NCBI GenBank assembly: GCA_002690925.1
Contig: NZGD01000240.1
Coordinates: 1-64,000 of the forward strand
Reading direction: 5' to 3'
Length of the DNA: 64,000 bases
DNA from: Rhodopirellula sp.
Lineage (GTDB): Bacteria > Planctomycetota > Planctomycetia > Pirellulales > Pirellulaceae
Each line of letters starts with the position of its first letter. Position 1 is the stretch's first letter. The notes under the pieces are model-generated. The model worked only from the letters and a program-made list of their open reading frames with translations, was not told where the DNA came from and ran no database searches. Below are positions 45,546 to 53,946 of the stretch, piece after piece. A program made the position numbers and the translations under genes.

Positions 45546-48341
45546 GTGTTTCGAAATGTTTTGATAGTTGCCGCCACCCTGACCGGAATGTGCTGGCAAA
45601 CAATTCTCACCGCACAGACTGACTCTCGAACGCCGGAGACGTTGACTGTAACGCTCAAGCGTGAATTGGCGACCGCATTGGCAAAGGATGCCAGAGAGAG
45701 GGGGAACTCAGTTCAGGGTGCGATTCTGTTTTCACAGAAAAAGTTCAATTGTGTTGGCTGCCATGTGCAGGGAGCAACCAATTTGTTGGGGCCTGACTTG
45801 ACGCGAGTTGGGACCGAGGTGCCCGACGCCCACTTTGTGGAATCAATTCTGCTGCCTTCCAAGGTGATCAAGAAAGGTTATGAAACGGTTAGTATTCTTG
45901 ATGTTGACGGACGCGTTTTTAAGGGGCGCATCGTGGATGAGTCGCCAACGCAGTACGTGTTACGTGATACTTCCCCTGAGCAGCGGTTAGTCGTTGTCCC
46001 ACGCGTTAGCGTTGAGGAATTGAAAATGGATGCCAAGTCGTCCATGCCTGAGGGCTTGGCCGATCAATTGGAAAGTCGTCAAGAGTTTTTGGACCTCGTC
46101 AAATATCTGATGGACATCGCAGTCAGTGGAACATCTGGCACTGAAGTGGCAGGACATCAGCAGAAGAGTAGGCTTGATGCTCGGGTTCAGGGTGTTGCGT
46201 TGATGCAGCAATTCCATTGCACGAATTGCCATGCGTCAGACTCACTTGCTCTTGTCGCTAAGCCTGCCCCAGATCTTTCCTCAGTGGCCTCCAGAGTTGA
46301 TCCTCGCTACATCACCAAATTTATCCTTGATCCGCATGAAACGAAGCCGGGCACAAATATGCCGCACCTGTTGGGACGACTTGCTCCTGCGGAGCGGCAG
46401 CAGGCCGCCGTTGCAATCACACACTACTTGGCGTCGTTAAGTAGTGAGAAGTTTCAGAGGGATGCGTTGGATGGTGACGCGACGAAACGTGGACAAAAAC
46501 TGTTTCACTCGGTGGGCTGTGTTGCGTGCCACTCGCCGTTCAGGCAGGACGGCAGTGAAGAATTGCCGGCAGGTTCCGTGTCCTTGGGAAACCCTGCCGA
46601 AAAATACAGTCTTGTTGGACTAACCGGATTTCTAGAAAACCCACACGCCGTCAGGCCGGCGGGACGCATGCCAAATATGAAGTTGGATCACTGGGAAGCT
46701 CGGGAGATCGCTTCCTATTTGTTGAGTATTCCAGTGCGGGAAAATCTGGAACGGGAGGATGCGGATTTTGAGTTCGACCCCTCGTTGGTTGAAGTGGGAA
46801 GAACACGTTTTCGCGATCTTGGATGCAGCCAGTGTCACGAATTAGATGGCGCAGAGAGATTGCCCGCTGCTACCCCCATGAGTTCGTTGAGACCGGGCAA
46901 AGGTTGCCTGTCGGGGAGTGTTGCCCAGTTGCCGAAGTATGTGTTGTCGGCTGACCAGAAGCAGGCAATGCAGGCCGCAATCAAACAATCAGGCGATGAA
47001 CTGACAAAGTCGCAGCAGATCAGTGTGACACTTCAAACTTTGCGGTGTTATGCTTGCCATGAGCGTGATGGAATCGGAGGGGTCAGTGGTGACCGTGATC
47101 CGTATTTTCTGACCACCAACGAAAACCTCGGGCCACAGGGAAGGATTCCTCCGCCGCTGACGGGGGTCGGTGCGAAGCTGAAACCGAAGTGGATGCGGCA
47201 AGTTCTTGTCAGTGGGCGGGCCATCAGACCCTATGTCGAAACTCGAATGCCACAATATGGAGCAGATCATGTTTCACATTTGGTAGAGCTTTTTCAGCAG
47301 GTTGACGAGTTGCCTCAGGTGGTAATGCATGAGTTTGACGACCCCAAAGAAATTCGGAAGGTTGGTACCGAACTTGTGGGCAGTGGAGGCTTGAACTGTA
47401 TCGCGTGTCACACGTTCCAGCAGAAGCCTGCCTTGACCATGCCGGGTGTTGATCTAACCGAAATGGCTGAGCGTTTGCACAAAGAATGGTTTTTTCAGTA
47501 CATGAAGTCTCCTCAAGCGAGTAGTCCCAACACGGTGATGCCATCGTTCTGGCCCGGTGGCAAAGCGATTCGCAAAGAAATTCTTGATGGAGATACGAAC
47601 CAGCAGATCGGAGCGGTGTGGGAGTATCTGCAAGACGGCAGGCAGGCAAGGGTGCCGCGTGGCTTGAGGCGTGAACCGATTGAACTGCTTGCCGGTGATG
47701 ACCGTGCGGCAATGTTGAGACGCAGCTATCAAGGGATTGGGAAACGGGGCATCGGGGTCGGCTACCCAGGAGGCGTCAACCTTGCATTTGATGCAGAGCA
47801 GTTGAGGCTGGCGATGATCTGGAAAGGAAAGTTTGCGGATCCTGCGGGAGTCTGGCGGAGCCAGGGGCATGGAACTGTTCGCCCGCTTGGTGCCCAGTTG
47901 ATCCGTTTCGAAGCAGGTCCTGAACTGGACAGTAGCCAATCCCCTTGGGTCGTGGATGACGGACGCCCCCCCAGGCATCGTTTTACCGGTTACTTTTTGG
48001 ATGACATGGATCGTCCAACCTTCACGTACCAATTAGACGATGTTGGTGTGGAAGATTTCTCCAGTGGCGGGGAAAGTGAAAACCCGGACTTGTCGCAGCT
48101 GAAACGAAAAATCGAGTTTCAGACTGAACAGCCACGGAGCGATCTCGCATTCCGTCTGCGAACCAAGGGAACGATTCAAAAGGAATCGGATTATCAATTT
48201 CGATTGGGGAATGCTTTGTTGATTGAAGTTGATCCAGATCATGTGGCCAGGATCGTGACCGATGCTACTGGCAGTCATTTGCACATTCCGCTGGATTTGA
48301 AAAGCGGGAATTCACAACTCACCCTTAAATACACCTGGTAG
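45546..48341 (+). CDS. Exported hexaheme c-type cytochrome
   Basis: This 931-residue protein begins with a GTG at 45546, preceded at 7 bases by GGAGAG; the signal peptide ends near TILTAQ. It carries six CxxCH motifs at residues 69, 225, 325, 427, 501 and 618. The first is in a TIGR02603-like haem domain (NLLGPDLTRVG, SILDVDGRVFKGRIVDES). Repeated class I-like cytochrome domains follow, with methionine ligand candidates such as NMPHLLG and RMPNMKL. The last 230 residues are haem-free and beta-rich. It is followed after 10 bases by a propeller protein, so the two are probably co-expressed as an exported electron-transfer pair. Confidence 0.92.
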   Translation: MFRNVLIVAATLTGMCWQTILTAQTDSRTPETLTVTLKRELATALAKDARERGNSVQGAILFSQKKFNCVGCHVQGATNLLGPDLTRVGTEVPDAHFVESILLPSKVIKKGYETVSILDVDGRVFKGRIVDESPTQYVLRDTSPEQRLVVVPRVSVEELKMDAKSSMPEGLADQLESRQEFLDLVKYLMDIAVSGTSGTEVAGHQQKSRLDARVQGVALMQQFHCTNCHASDSLALVAKPAPDLSSVASRVDPRYITKFILDPHETKPGTNMPHLLGRLAPAERQQAAVAITHYLASLSSEKFQRDALDGDATKRGQKLFHSVGCVACHSPFRQDGSEELPAGSVSLGNPAEKYSLVGLTGFLENPHAVRPAGRMPNMKLDHWEAREIASYLLSIPVRENLEREDADFEFDPSLVEVGRTRFRDLGCSQCHELDGAERLPAATPMSSLRPGKGCLSGSVAQLPKYVLSADQKQAMQAAIKQSGDELTKSQQISVTLQTLRCYACHERDGIGGVSGDRDPYFLTTNENLGPQGRIPPPLTGVGAKLKPKWMRQVLVSGRAIRPYVETRMPQYGADHVSHLVELFQQVDELPQVVMHEFDDPKEIRKVGTELVGSGGLNCIACHTFQQKPALTMPGVDLTEMAERLHKEWFFQYMKSPQASSPNTVMPSFWPGGKAIRKEILDGDTNQQIGAVWEYLQDGRQARVPRGLRREPIELLAGDDRAAMLRRSYQGIGKRGIGVGYPGGVNLAFDAEQLRLAMIWKGKFADPAGVWRSQGHGTVRPLGAQLIRFEAGPELDSSQSPWVVDDGRPPRHRFTGYFLDDMDRPTFTYQLDDVGVEDFSSGGESENPDLSQLKRKIEFQTEQPRSDLAFRLRTKGTIQKESDYQFRLGNALLIEVDPDHVARIVTDATGSHLHIPLDLKSGNSQLTLKYTW

Positions 48342-48351
48342 GAAACTATCG

Positions 48352-49860
48352 ATGTTCATACGCATTGCAAATCTGCTGGCTCTTGTGCCCGTATTTTCCT
48401 CAGGCTTTTTGGCCCTGCTCGCTGGTTCGGCGTGGGGAGAGACATTGGGTGAATATTGGGATACAGCCGAGGAGGAGTCGAAGTATTACAGGATTGTTGA
48501 AATTCCCATGCCATCGGGGGTGGCAATCGAAGCAGGGTGCTTTGAAGTGATGCCGGACAATCAGTTGGCTATCGGTACGCGACGTGGCGATATATTCCTC
48601 GTCAAAGGGGCCTTCGATAAGAACCCTCGACCCACCTACAAGCGTTTTGCACATGGTTTGGATGAGGTCATGGGGATGGCGTATCGTGACAACGCCTTTG
48701 TAATCACCCAACAAACCGAGGTTACCCGTATCACCGATGAGGACGCTGATGGTCGAGCTGATCACTTCCGTACCCTGAGCGACACTTGGGGATTTCGTAA
48801 CTATCACGAATTCGCTTTCGGTTCGAAACCTGATTCTGAAGGGAATGTTTGGGTTGCGCTGTGCCTTTCCAAGTCATATCACTCGGACGTTCCGTTTCGA
48901 GGCTGGTGTTTGAAGGTGACGCCCGATGGAAAAACATTGCCGGTTTGCAGTGGGATTCGTAGTCCCTGCGGCATTGGCCCGAACGAACATGGGGTGATGT
49001 TTTACGCAGAAAGTCAGGGGCCATGGAATGGTTCCTGCAGTCTGAAAGTCCTTGAGCAAGGTGGGTTCATGGGGCATCCGGTCAGCTTTAACTGGTATGA
49101 CTTGGCCAAGGAGATGGGGGATAAGCCAGTTGTGCCTGAGAGCCGGTCCCGGCTGATGATCGAGCGAAAGCGTGTCAAGGAGTTAGTGCCCTACGCCGTG
49201 GTCTTCCCTTACATTCGGATGGGGCGATCCATTTCTGGATTCATGGTTGATCAGACTGGTGGAAAGTTTGGTCCCTTTGAGAACCAACTGTTTGTCACAG
49301 ACTTCAGTCTTAGCGTGGTCATGCGTGCGACGACTGAGAAAGTCAACGGAGTCTGGCAGGGTGCCTGCTATCCGTTCCGCGAAGGTTTGGCTACCGGTTT
49401 GTTGGCCTGCCAATTCACTCCGCGCGGTGATCTGATTGTTGGAGGAACCAATCGAGGTTGGCCGGTGAGGGGACCCCGTGAGTTTGCAATTCAGCGTTTG
49501 GATTGGACGGGAATCGTCCCGTTTGAAATCAGAACGATCAATGCTCGATCCGATGGGTTCAGAATGACCTTTACCAAGCCAGTTGATCCAGCAGTTGCGT
49601 CCGATCCAGCGACCTATTCGCTGTCCACTTTCACGCATGTCTATCAACAAGGTTACGGCAGTCCCGAAGTTGATCAAACCACACCTCGGGTTGTGCAAGC
49701 CACCGTTTCAGAAGATCGACTGCAAGTCGACATCAAGGTAGAGGGACTAGTGCAGGGACATGTACATGAGTTCGATCTTGAGCCGATGCGTGAGCGGGGC
49801 GGTGGGAAACTTGTGCACCAGAATGCGTACTACACCCTCAATGAAATCCCGCGCGACTGA
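48352..49860 (+). CDS. Exported six-bladed propeller protein (PQQ-dehydrogenase-like)
   Basis: This 502-residue protein has a signal peptide (residues 1-29, ending LLAGSAWG). A beta-propeller like the DUF7133/sugar-dehydrogenase-like proteins of planctomycetes follows (VMGMAYRDNAFVITQQTEVT, GLATGLLACQFTPRGDLIVGG). Residues about 390-500 form a C-terminal beta domain with a Big-like feel. TAGGAAA lies 6 bases before the ATG. It follows the hexaheme cytochrome gene closely, which suggests that oxidation by the propeller protein feeds electrons to the haems. PQQ binding is not demonstrated by visible motifs. Confidence 0.82.
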   Translation: MFIRIANLLALVPVFSSGFLALLAGSAWGETLGEYWDTAEEESKYYRIVEIPMPSGVAIEAGCFEVMPDNQLAIGTRRGDIFLVKGAFDKNPRPTYKRFAHGLDEVMGMAYRDNAFVITQQTEVTRITDEDADGRADHFRTLSDTWGFRNYHEFAFGSKPDSEGNVWVALCLSKSYHSDVPFRGWCLKVTPDGKTLPVCSGIRSPCGIGPNEHGVMFYAESQGPWNGSCSLKVLEQGGFMGHPVSFNWYDLAKEMGDKPVVPESRSRLMIERKRVKELVPYAVVFPYIRMGRSISGFMVDQTGGKFGPFENQLFVTDFSLSVVMRATTEKVNGVWQGACYPFREGLATGLLACQFTPRGDLIVGGTNRGWPVRGPREFAIQRLDWTGIVPFEIRTINARSDGFRMTFTKPVDPAVASDPATYSLSTFTHVYQQGYGSPEVDQTTPRVVQATVSEDRLQVDIKVEGLVQGHVHEFDLEPMRERGGGKLVHQNAYYTLNEIPRD

Positions 49861-50054
49861 GTTGCGGAATGTGACTCATGTGCTGGGGGAGGTCAATCTT
49901 GGGGCATCGTCTGAAAAGCAGGCACGCTGGCTCCGTTTGGGCTGGGAAAGTGATGGCGTTCTGACAATCAATCACAAAGGAAGAGAAATCGCGATTGATG
50001 GTGCCACACTTCACGCGGTGTTCAGTGAGGTCGTCGTGAGGCGATCGTCGTGGT

Positions 50055-50540
50055 TCACAAAAACGGTGTCACGTTGTTTGTCTCTTTGCTTTCGACAGCT
50101 GACGGTTCTTCCGGCACGATTTTGCTGGGAGGAGCGAGAATGCTGCGAGTTGGCGATGGCACATTTCGGGCGATTGCAAATGATATCACGACAACGATCA
50201 TGCAGACTGAGAAGACTGTCCAGCTTGCCTCACCCTGATCTTGGCGTTTGAGTTTGATTGCAATAACCGCGGCGATGATAGGGCCACCAAGAATCAACAG
50301 TGGGTTGTATCGTATCGCATCACCAAGGCGACCTGCGGCCAATGCACCCACGGCTCGTGTTGCCCCGCAGCCAGGGCAATGCAAACCGGTGGCCTGATAC
50401 AGTGTGCACTTGGGGTAGAACGAGTATTCCGCCGGATCGAATCTTCTTAGCAGCAAAATCGCAGCTATGAAAAAAATTATCAGTAGCGCGACAGCAGCAA
50501 GCTTGCGTGAAGATAGTCGTCGTCCCGTGCGGTTATTCAT
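50055..50540 (-). CDS. DUF2752 membrane protein
   Basis: This 161-residue protein is a DUF2752 member. An N-terminal helix (residues 12-30) is followed by the family signature YPKCTLYQATGLHCPGCGAT with its CPxCG pair, a second helix around LLILGGPIIAAVIAI and a third around VFSVCMIVVVISFAI. The ending ARNVPSP...LAPP is typical. It starts 6 bases after the DUF4190 gene. This gene pair is common in planctomycetes. The function is unknown; the cysteines might bind metal or form a disulfide. Confidence 0.88.
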   Translation of the reverse strand: MNNRTGRRLSSRKLAAVALLIIFFIAAILLLRRFDPAEYSFYPKCTLYQATGLHCPGCGATRAVGALAAGRLGDAIRYNPLLILGGPIIAAVIAIKLKRQDQGEASWTVFSVCMIVVVISFAIARNVPSPTRSILAPPSKIVPEEPSAVESKETNNVTPFL

Positions 50541-50546
50541 GGGCCG

Positions 50547-50888
50547 CTAAATACCGCCGGCCTGTCCCGCTGCAGCAGCTCCTCCCGCTGCGGCAGCACC
50601 GACAAGAAAAACGAATAGAACGACATAGGCGATAATGAGAAGAAGCGTCAACGCAAGCGATATATAGCCCATGATCATGCCTGCCATCGCCATGGTTCGT
50701 CCCGAGGCTTCGCCCTTGTCGGCTTGCTTGACGCCGATGTGGCCACAAATGATTGCAGGAATCGCGGTAAAGATCCCACAAAGTGTCAGAGAAAGAATGC
50801 CCGTGACCAGTGCCGCGATTGCCATCCCCTGCGGGAGCTCCTGCGGAAAATTCGCTCCTGGTTGATTTTGATAGGGATTGTTACTCAA
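50547..50888 (-). CDS. DUF4190 membrane protein
   Basis: This 113-residue protein has a short polar N-terminus rich in Asn, Pro and Gln. A DUF4190 domain with two membrane helices follows (MAIAALVTGILSLTLCGIFT and MAMAGMIMGYISLAL), and the tail is rich in Gly and Ala. The loop IICGHIGVKQADKGE between the helices is the family hallmark. It is upstream of, and almost touching, the DUF2752 gene, so the two are probably one transcript. The function is unknown. Confidence 0.9.
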   Translation of the reverse strand: MSNNPYQNQPGANFPQELPQGMAIAALVTGILSLTLCGIFTAIPAIICGHIGVKQADKGEASGRTMAMAGMIMGYISLALTLLLIIAYVVLFVFLVGAAAAGGAAAAGQAGGI

Positions 50889-51366
50889 AGGATCGCCTTT
50901 GTCCGGAAATGCGAAAATTTATTGGGTTAGGTTTAATTCGCAACGCTAGCAACAATGGATGTGGCGTTGTGCTTTTGCATTATCATTTTGCATTATCATA
51001 CAGACATAGCGTTTCCATGGCGTGGGACCTCGTGAAAATGTCAGTTTTTTACCGTTTTCAAGTACTGACGTCGCGCTGGGACAGTCTAAGTGGAAAAGAT
51101 GACGACGAGCATAACGGTGGTGGAGCGGGCAAAATGAGTGCACAACAGAGTCAAAGCTGCTTTCCGAAATACTAATGTTTAAGGGGCGTCCCGTCGTAAC
51201 GCGTTATCACCCACCGAAGTTTCGAAAGTTGAGATACCTCAATGCTCGTGAAAAAATTTAAGCACGGCGAATGCTGCCCCGTCTTTGCGATTGAAATGTT
51301 TGTCGCATAGGAAACTCCTTGTCAGAGGATGAGCGAGAATTTAGGTCACCCCAAGTAAAAAAGACG
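50889..51366. other. Divergent intergenic region with 13-bp repeat
   Basis: This is a 478-base stretch between the DUF4190 gene (-) and the iduronate-2-sulfatase-like gene (+). It holds a 13-bp direct repeat (TTTTGCATTATCA at 50973-50985 and 50986-50998) and a perfect TAACGCGTTA palindrome at 51197-51206 that may be an operator for the sulfatase. No gene-like frame was accepted. Confidence 0.55.
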
Positions 51367-53010
51367 ATGCTCAAAATACTTAAAGCCACGATTGGTCTGG
51401 AGCTTTTTTCCTTAATTCTTGTACTCGCGTTGAACACCGTTTCACAAGCATTCGTTCAAACAAAGCCCAATATTCTTTTCATTGCTATCGATGACCTTAG
51501 GCCCGAGTTGGGCTGTTATGGTTCACCGATTGCCCGAAGCCCACATATCGATCGCCTCGCCGCTGAGGGGTTGAAATTCAACCGTGCCTATTGCCAGCAA
51601 GCGATCTGTAGTCCATCACGAGCAAGCCTGATGACCGGTGCAAGACCGGACACGATCGGGGTCATCGAAAACACGGCTTACTTCCGTGAATTGAATCCGA
51701 ATATTGTCACGTTGCCGCAGCATTTGATTGCCAATGGTTACGAAACAGCGTACTGTGGAAAAATTTATCATGCCAGAATGACCGATAATGATCGGTCGTG
51801 GAGTCGTTCGCCCGCGTGGAAGACCTGTCAGTACAAACGTCCAAAACTTCCGGGCAGTTACGCCCTTCCAGAGAATCAAAAAACGTGGTTGGAAAACAAA
51901 CAGGCCATGTTGGCCAAGTACGGTCCCAGCGGCTCGGGTGGCCTTGTCCATGGTCCAGCTTACGAGGCAGCTGACGTTGAGGATCACGTGTATGGTGATG
52001 GTTTCAACACACAGTTGGCGATCGCAACACTGAAGGACCATCTCAAGCATAAGCCCGAGCAACCTTTGTTTTTGGCGTTGGGACTCGTCAAACCCCATCT
52101 CGATTTCATCGCACCCAAGAAATATTGGGACCTGTATGATCGCAGTGAGATACAGACTGCGTCTCAGAAATCACCGCCTGCAGGTGGGGCTGCTACCGGT
52201 CTGCACGCCTCATTCGAATTGCGTACCCGGCATGGCATTCCCAAGTCTGGACCCATCAGCGAAGAGTTGGCTCGTACGTTGCTGCACGGCTACTACGCGT
52301 GCGTCAGTTATGTTGATGCTCAGGTTGGAATGATGCTGAAGGCCTTGGAAGATGCAGGTGTTCGGGACAACACCATTGTGATTGTTTGGGGAGATCACGG
52401 TTGGCATCTCGGAGACATGGGGATCTGGGGCAAAGCAACCAACTACGAAATTGCCACACGTGTGCCGATGGTGATCTGGACTCCTGACATGAAACAGCAT
52501 GGTGCAACGACGAATGCATTGGTGGAGTTGGTCGACATCTATCCCACGCTTTGCGAACTAAGTGGAGTGCCGTTACCTGACCATCTCGAGGGGCTCAGTT
52601 TTGCTCCTTTGCTGATGGAGCCGAATCGACCGTGGAAGAAAGCAGCGTTTAGTCAATTTCCAAATCCGGCACTGCGTGAATGGGCCGCCAATCCTTTATC
52701 AGCCGGCATGAGGCAGACTTTCTTTGGTCCGCTGATTCGGGACGTGGAGAATCGCATCATTAAGCAGCAAGGTGATCATTGGGATAGAGATCTTTTTGAA
52801 AATCACCTGATGGGTTACACGATGCGGACCGACAGATATCGGCTTGTGTTGTGGCGTGACTATCGAGACCCTGGTCGTAGACCGGTTTTTGTTGAACTGT
52901 ATGACCACCAGAATGATCCCAGCGAAACCCGAAATGTGGCAACCGAAAATGAGCAGGTCGTCCAGCGTTTAACCAAGCAGTTCAATCAGGGCTGGCAGGC
53001 GACGCATTAA
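51367..53010 (+). CDS. Secreted sulfatase, iduronate-2-sulfatase-like
   Basis: This 547-residue exported sulfatase has a signal sequence in the first 28 residues. PNILFIAIDDLRPELGCYG is characteristic of the iduronate-2-sulfatase-like group. The formylglycine motif is C81-S-P-S-R, and WGDHGWHLGDMGIWGK is the distal metal-binding and substrate motif of the same group. The open frame begins at a TTG (51319), but the ATG at 51367 gives a normal signal peptide. It stands alone between divergent and convergent neighbours. A uronic acid-containing sulfated glycan is a plausible substrate, but this rests on group membership only. Confidence 0.93.
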   Translation: MLKILKATIGLELFSLILVLALNTVSQAFVQTKPNILFIAIDDLRPELGCYGSPIARSPHIDRLAAEGLKFNRAYCQQAICSPSRASLMTGARPDTIGVIENTAYFRELNPNIVTLPQHLIANGYETAYCGKIYHARMTDNDRSWSRSPAWKTCQYKRPKLPGSYALPENQKTWLENKQAMLAKYGPSGSGGLVHGPAYEAADVEDHVYGDGFNTQLAIATLKDHLKHKPEQPLFLALGLVKPHLDFIAPKKYWDLYDRSEIQTASQKSPPAGGAATGLHASFELRTRHGIPKSGPISEELARTLLHGYYACVSYVDAQVGMMLKALEDAGVRDNTIVIVWGDHGWHLGDMGIWGKATNYEIATRVPMVIWTPDMKQHGATTNALVELVDIYPTLCELSGVPLPDHLEGLSFAPLLMEPNRPWKKAAFSQFPNPALREWAANPLSAGMRQTFFGPLIRDVENRIIKQQGDHWDRDLFENHLMGYTMRTDRYRLVLWRDYRDPGRRPVFVELYDHQNDPSETRNVATENEQVVQRLTKQFNQGWQATH

Positions 53011-53055
53011 GACTTCTGCTCAAGAAGCTTGGCAGTCGCGTTCCCCGTGTTCGGC

Positions 53056-53943
53056 TCACTTGTCCAAGTTGTTTTGAATCTGCTCGTCACTGGGTTGTGG
53101 TGATGGACAGCCCTTTTCTGGGACTTCGACATTAGCCGTCCACAGAATTGCATTGAGCATGACTTTGCGAAAGTTGTCATCCTGCCAACTACTGTGGTTG
53201 TGAGCACCCGTGAATCCGAAGCCGCGACCACCCCCGGGGCGTTCATAGGCCCATGCAACATGCTGCTTTTCACCTGATTCGACGGCTTTTCGAACTGCTG
53301 GGTTACCACTCCTGGCCCCATCTTGCCGCTTGAGCGTTTCAAGTGGGGGAAGATCAGAAAGAATAGGTGTGACACCTTTCATGTCATCCACAAAACGCAT
53401 GTGATAGTACCACTCATCATTGATTTTAAACGGTTTGACGCCATTGCTGATGGGATGATCAGGAAAGGCCTCGAAGTTGGGAGCCCAATGCGGATTGACA
53501 GACCAATTGAGATCACAGAAACCTCCCATCCAAGCCAGAAATTTCTGTCCAGGATCACCCTTTTCCGCTTCAGTGGCCCAGTGAATCATAACGACCCCGG
53601 TGCCCTTCTTCATCAGAGCGTCAAACTCGTCCAGATGTGGATTGAGTACGTGCCCCCGGTGGCCTGTGCAGAAAATCACGACCGTATCGGCATCGTCAAG
53701 AATTGATGTGTCTTTGGGGTATCCGTAGTGCGGCACCAGTTCCGCCTCAACATCAAGGCCTGAATCGTTTAAGGCTTTTGCCAGAATCATATTCCCGGCA
53801 CGATGCTCGTGATGCATGCGTCCGTGACTGGGAGTGCCAGAGATGAAAACGACCTTGGCTCTTTCGGCAGCGGTCAAATCACTCGAGGTGCCAATGAATG
53901 ACCCTGTGAAAAGAACAACAACAAGAACGATTTTGAGATTCAT
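53056..53943 (-). CDS. Exported ThuA domain-containing protein
   Basis: This 295-residue protein has a signal peptide (residues 1-26, ending SDLTA) and a ThuA domain, a class I glutamine amidotransferase-like fold. It has KVVFISGTPSHGRMHHEHRAG at the start, VVMIHWATEAEKGDPGQ, and the C-terminal GFGFTGAHNHSSWQDDNFRK. ThuA was named from a trehalose utilisation locus; secreted planctomycete members accompany haem and propeller genes. It begins 3 bases after the propeller/HEAT gene, so it is in that operon. Its reaction is not settled; a role in keto-sugar or glycoside metabolism is possible. Confidence 0.9.
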   Translation of the reverse strand: MNLKIVLVVVLFTGSFIGTSSDLTAAERAKVVFISGTPSHGRMHHEHRAGNMILAKALNDSGLDVEAELVPHYGYPKDTSILDDADTVVIFCTGHRGHVLNPHLDEFDALMKKGTGVVMIHWATEAEKGDPGQKFLAWMGGFCDLNWSVNPHWAPNFEAFPDHPISNGVKPFKINDEWYYHMRFVDDMKGVTPILSDLPPLETLKRQDGARSGNPAVRKAVESGEKQHVAWAYERPGGGRGFGFTGAHNHSSWQDDNFRKVMLNAILWTANVEVPEKGCPSPQPSDEQIQNNLDK

Positions 53944-53946
53944 GGG

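Noticed and set aside
50050..50238. Plus-strand 62-codon frame with a protein-like composition
   Set aside because: It lies almost entirely antisense to DUF2752, whose C-terminal RNVP...LAPP ending is typical, so the minus strand is the coding one.
49760..50251. Plus-strand frame of 163 codons after the propeller gene
   Set aside because: It overlaps the end of the propeller gene in another frame and runs antisense to the well-supported DUF2752 gene. It shows no motif.
53013..53027. Hairpin between the convergent sulfatase and ThuA genes
   Set aside because: The arms are only 5 bp and no T-run follows, so it is not supportable as a terminator.
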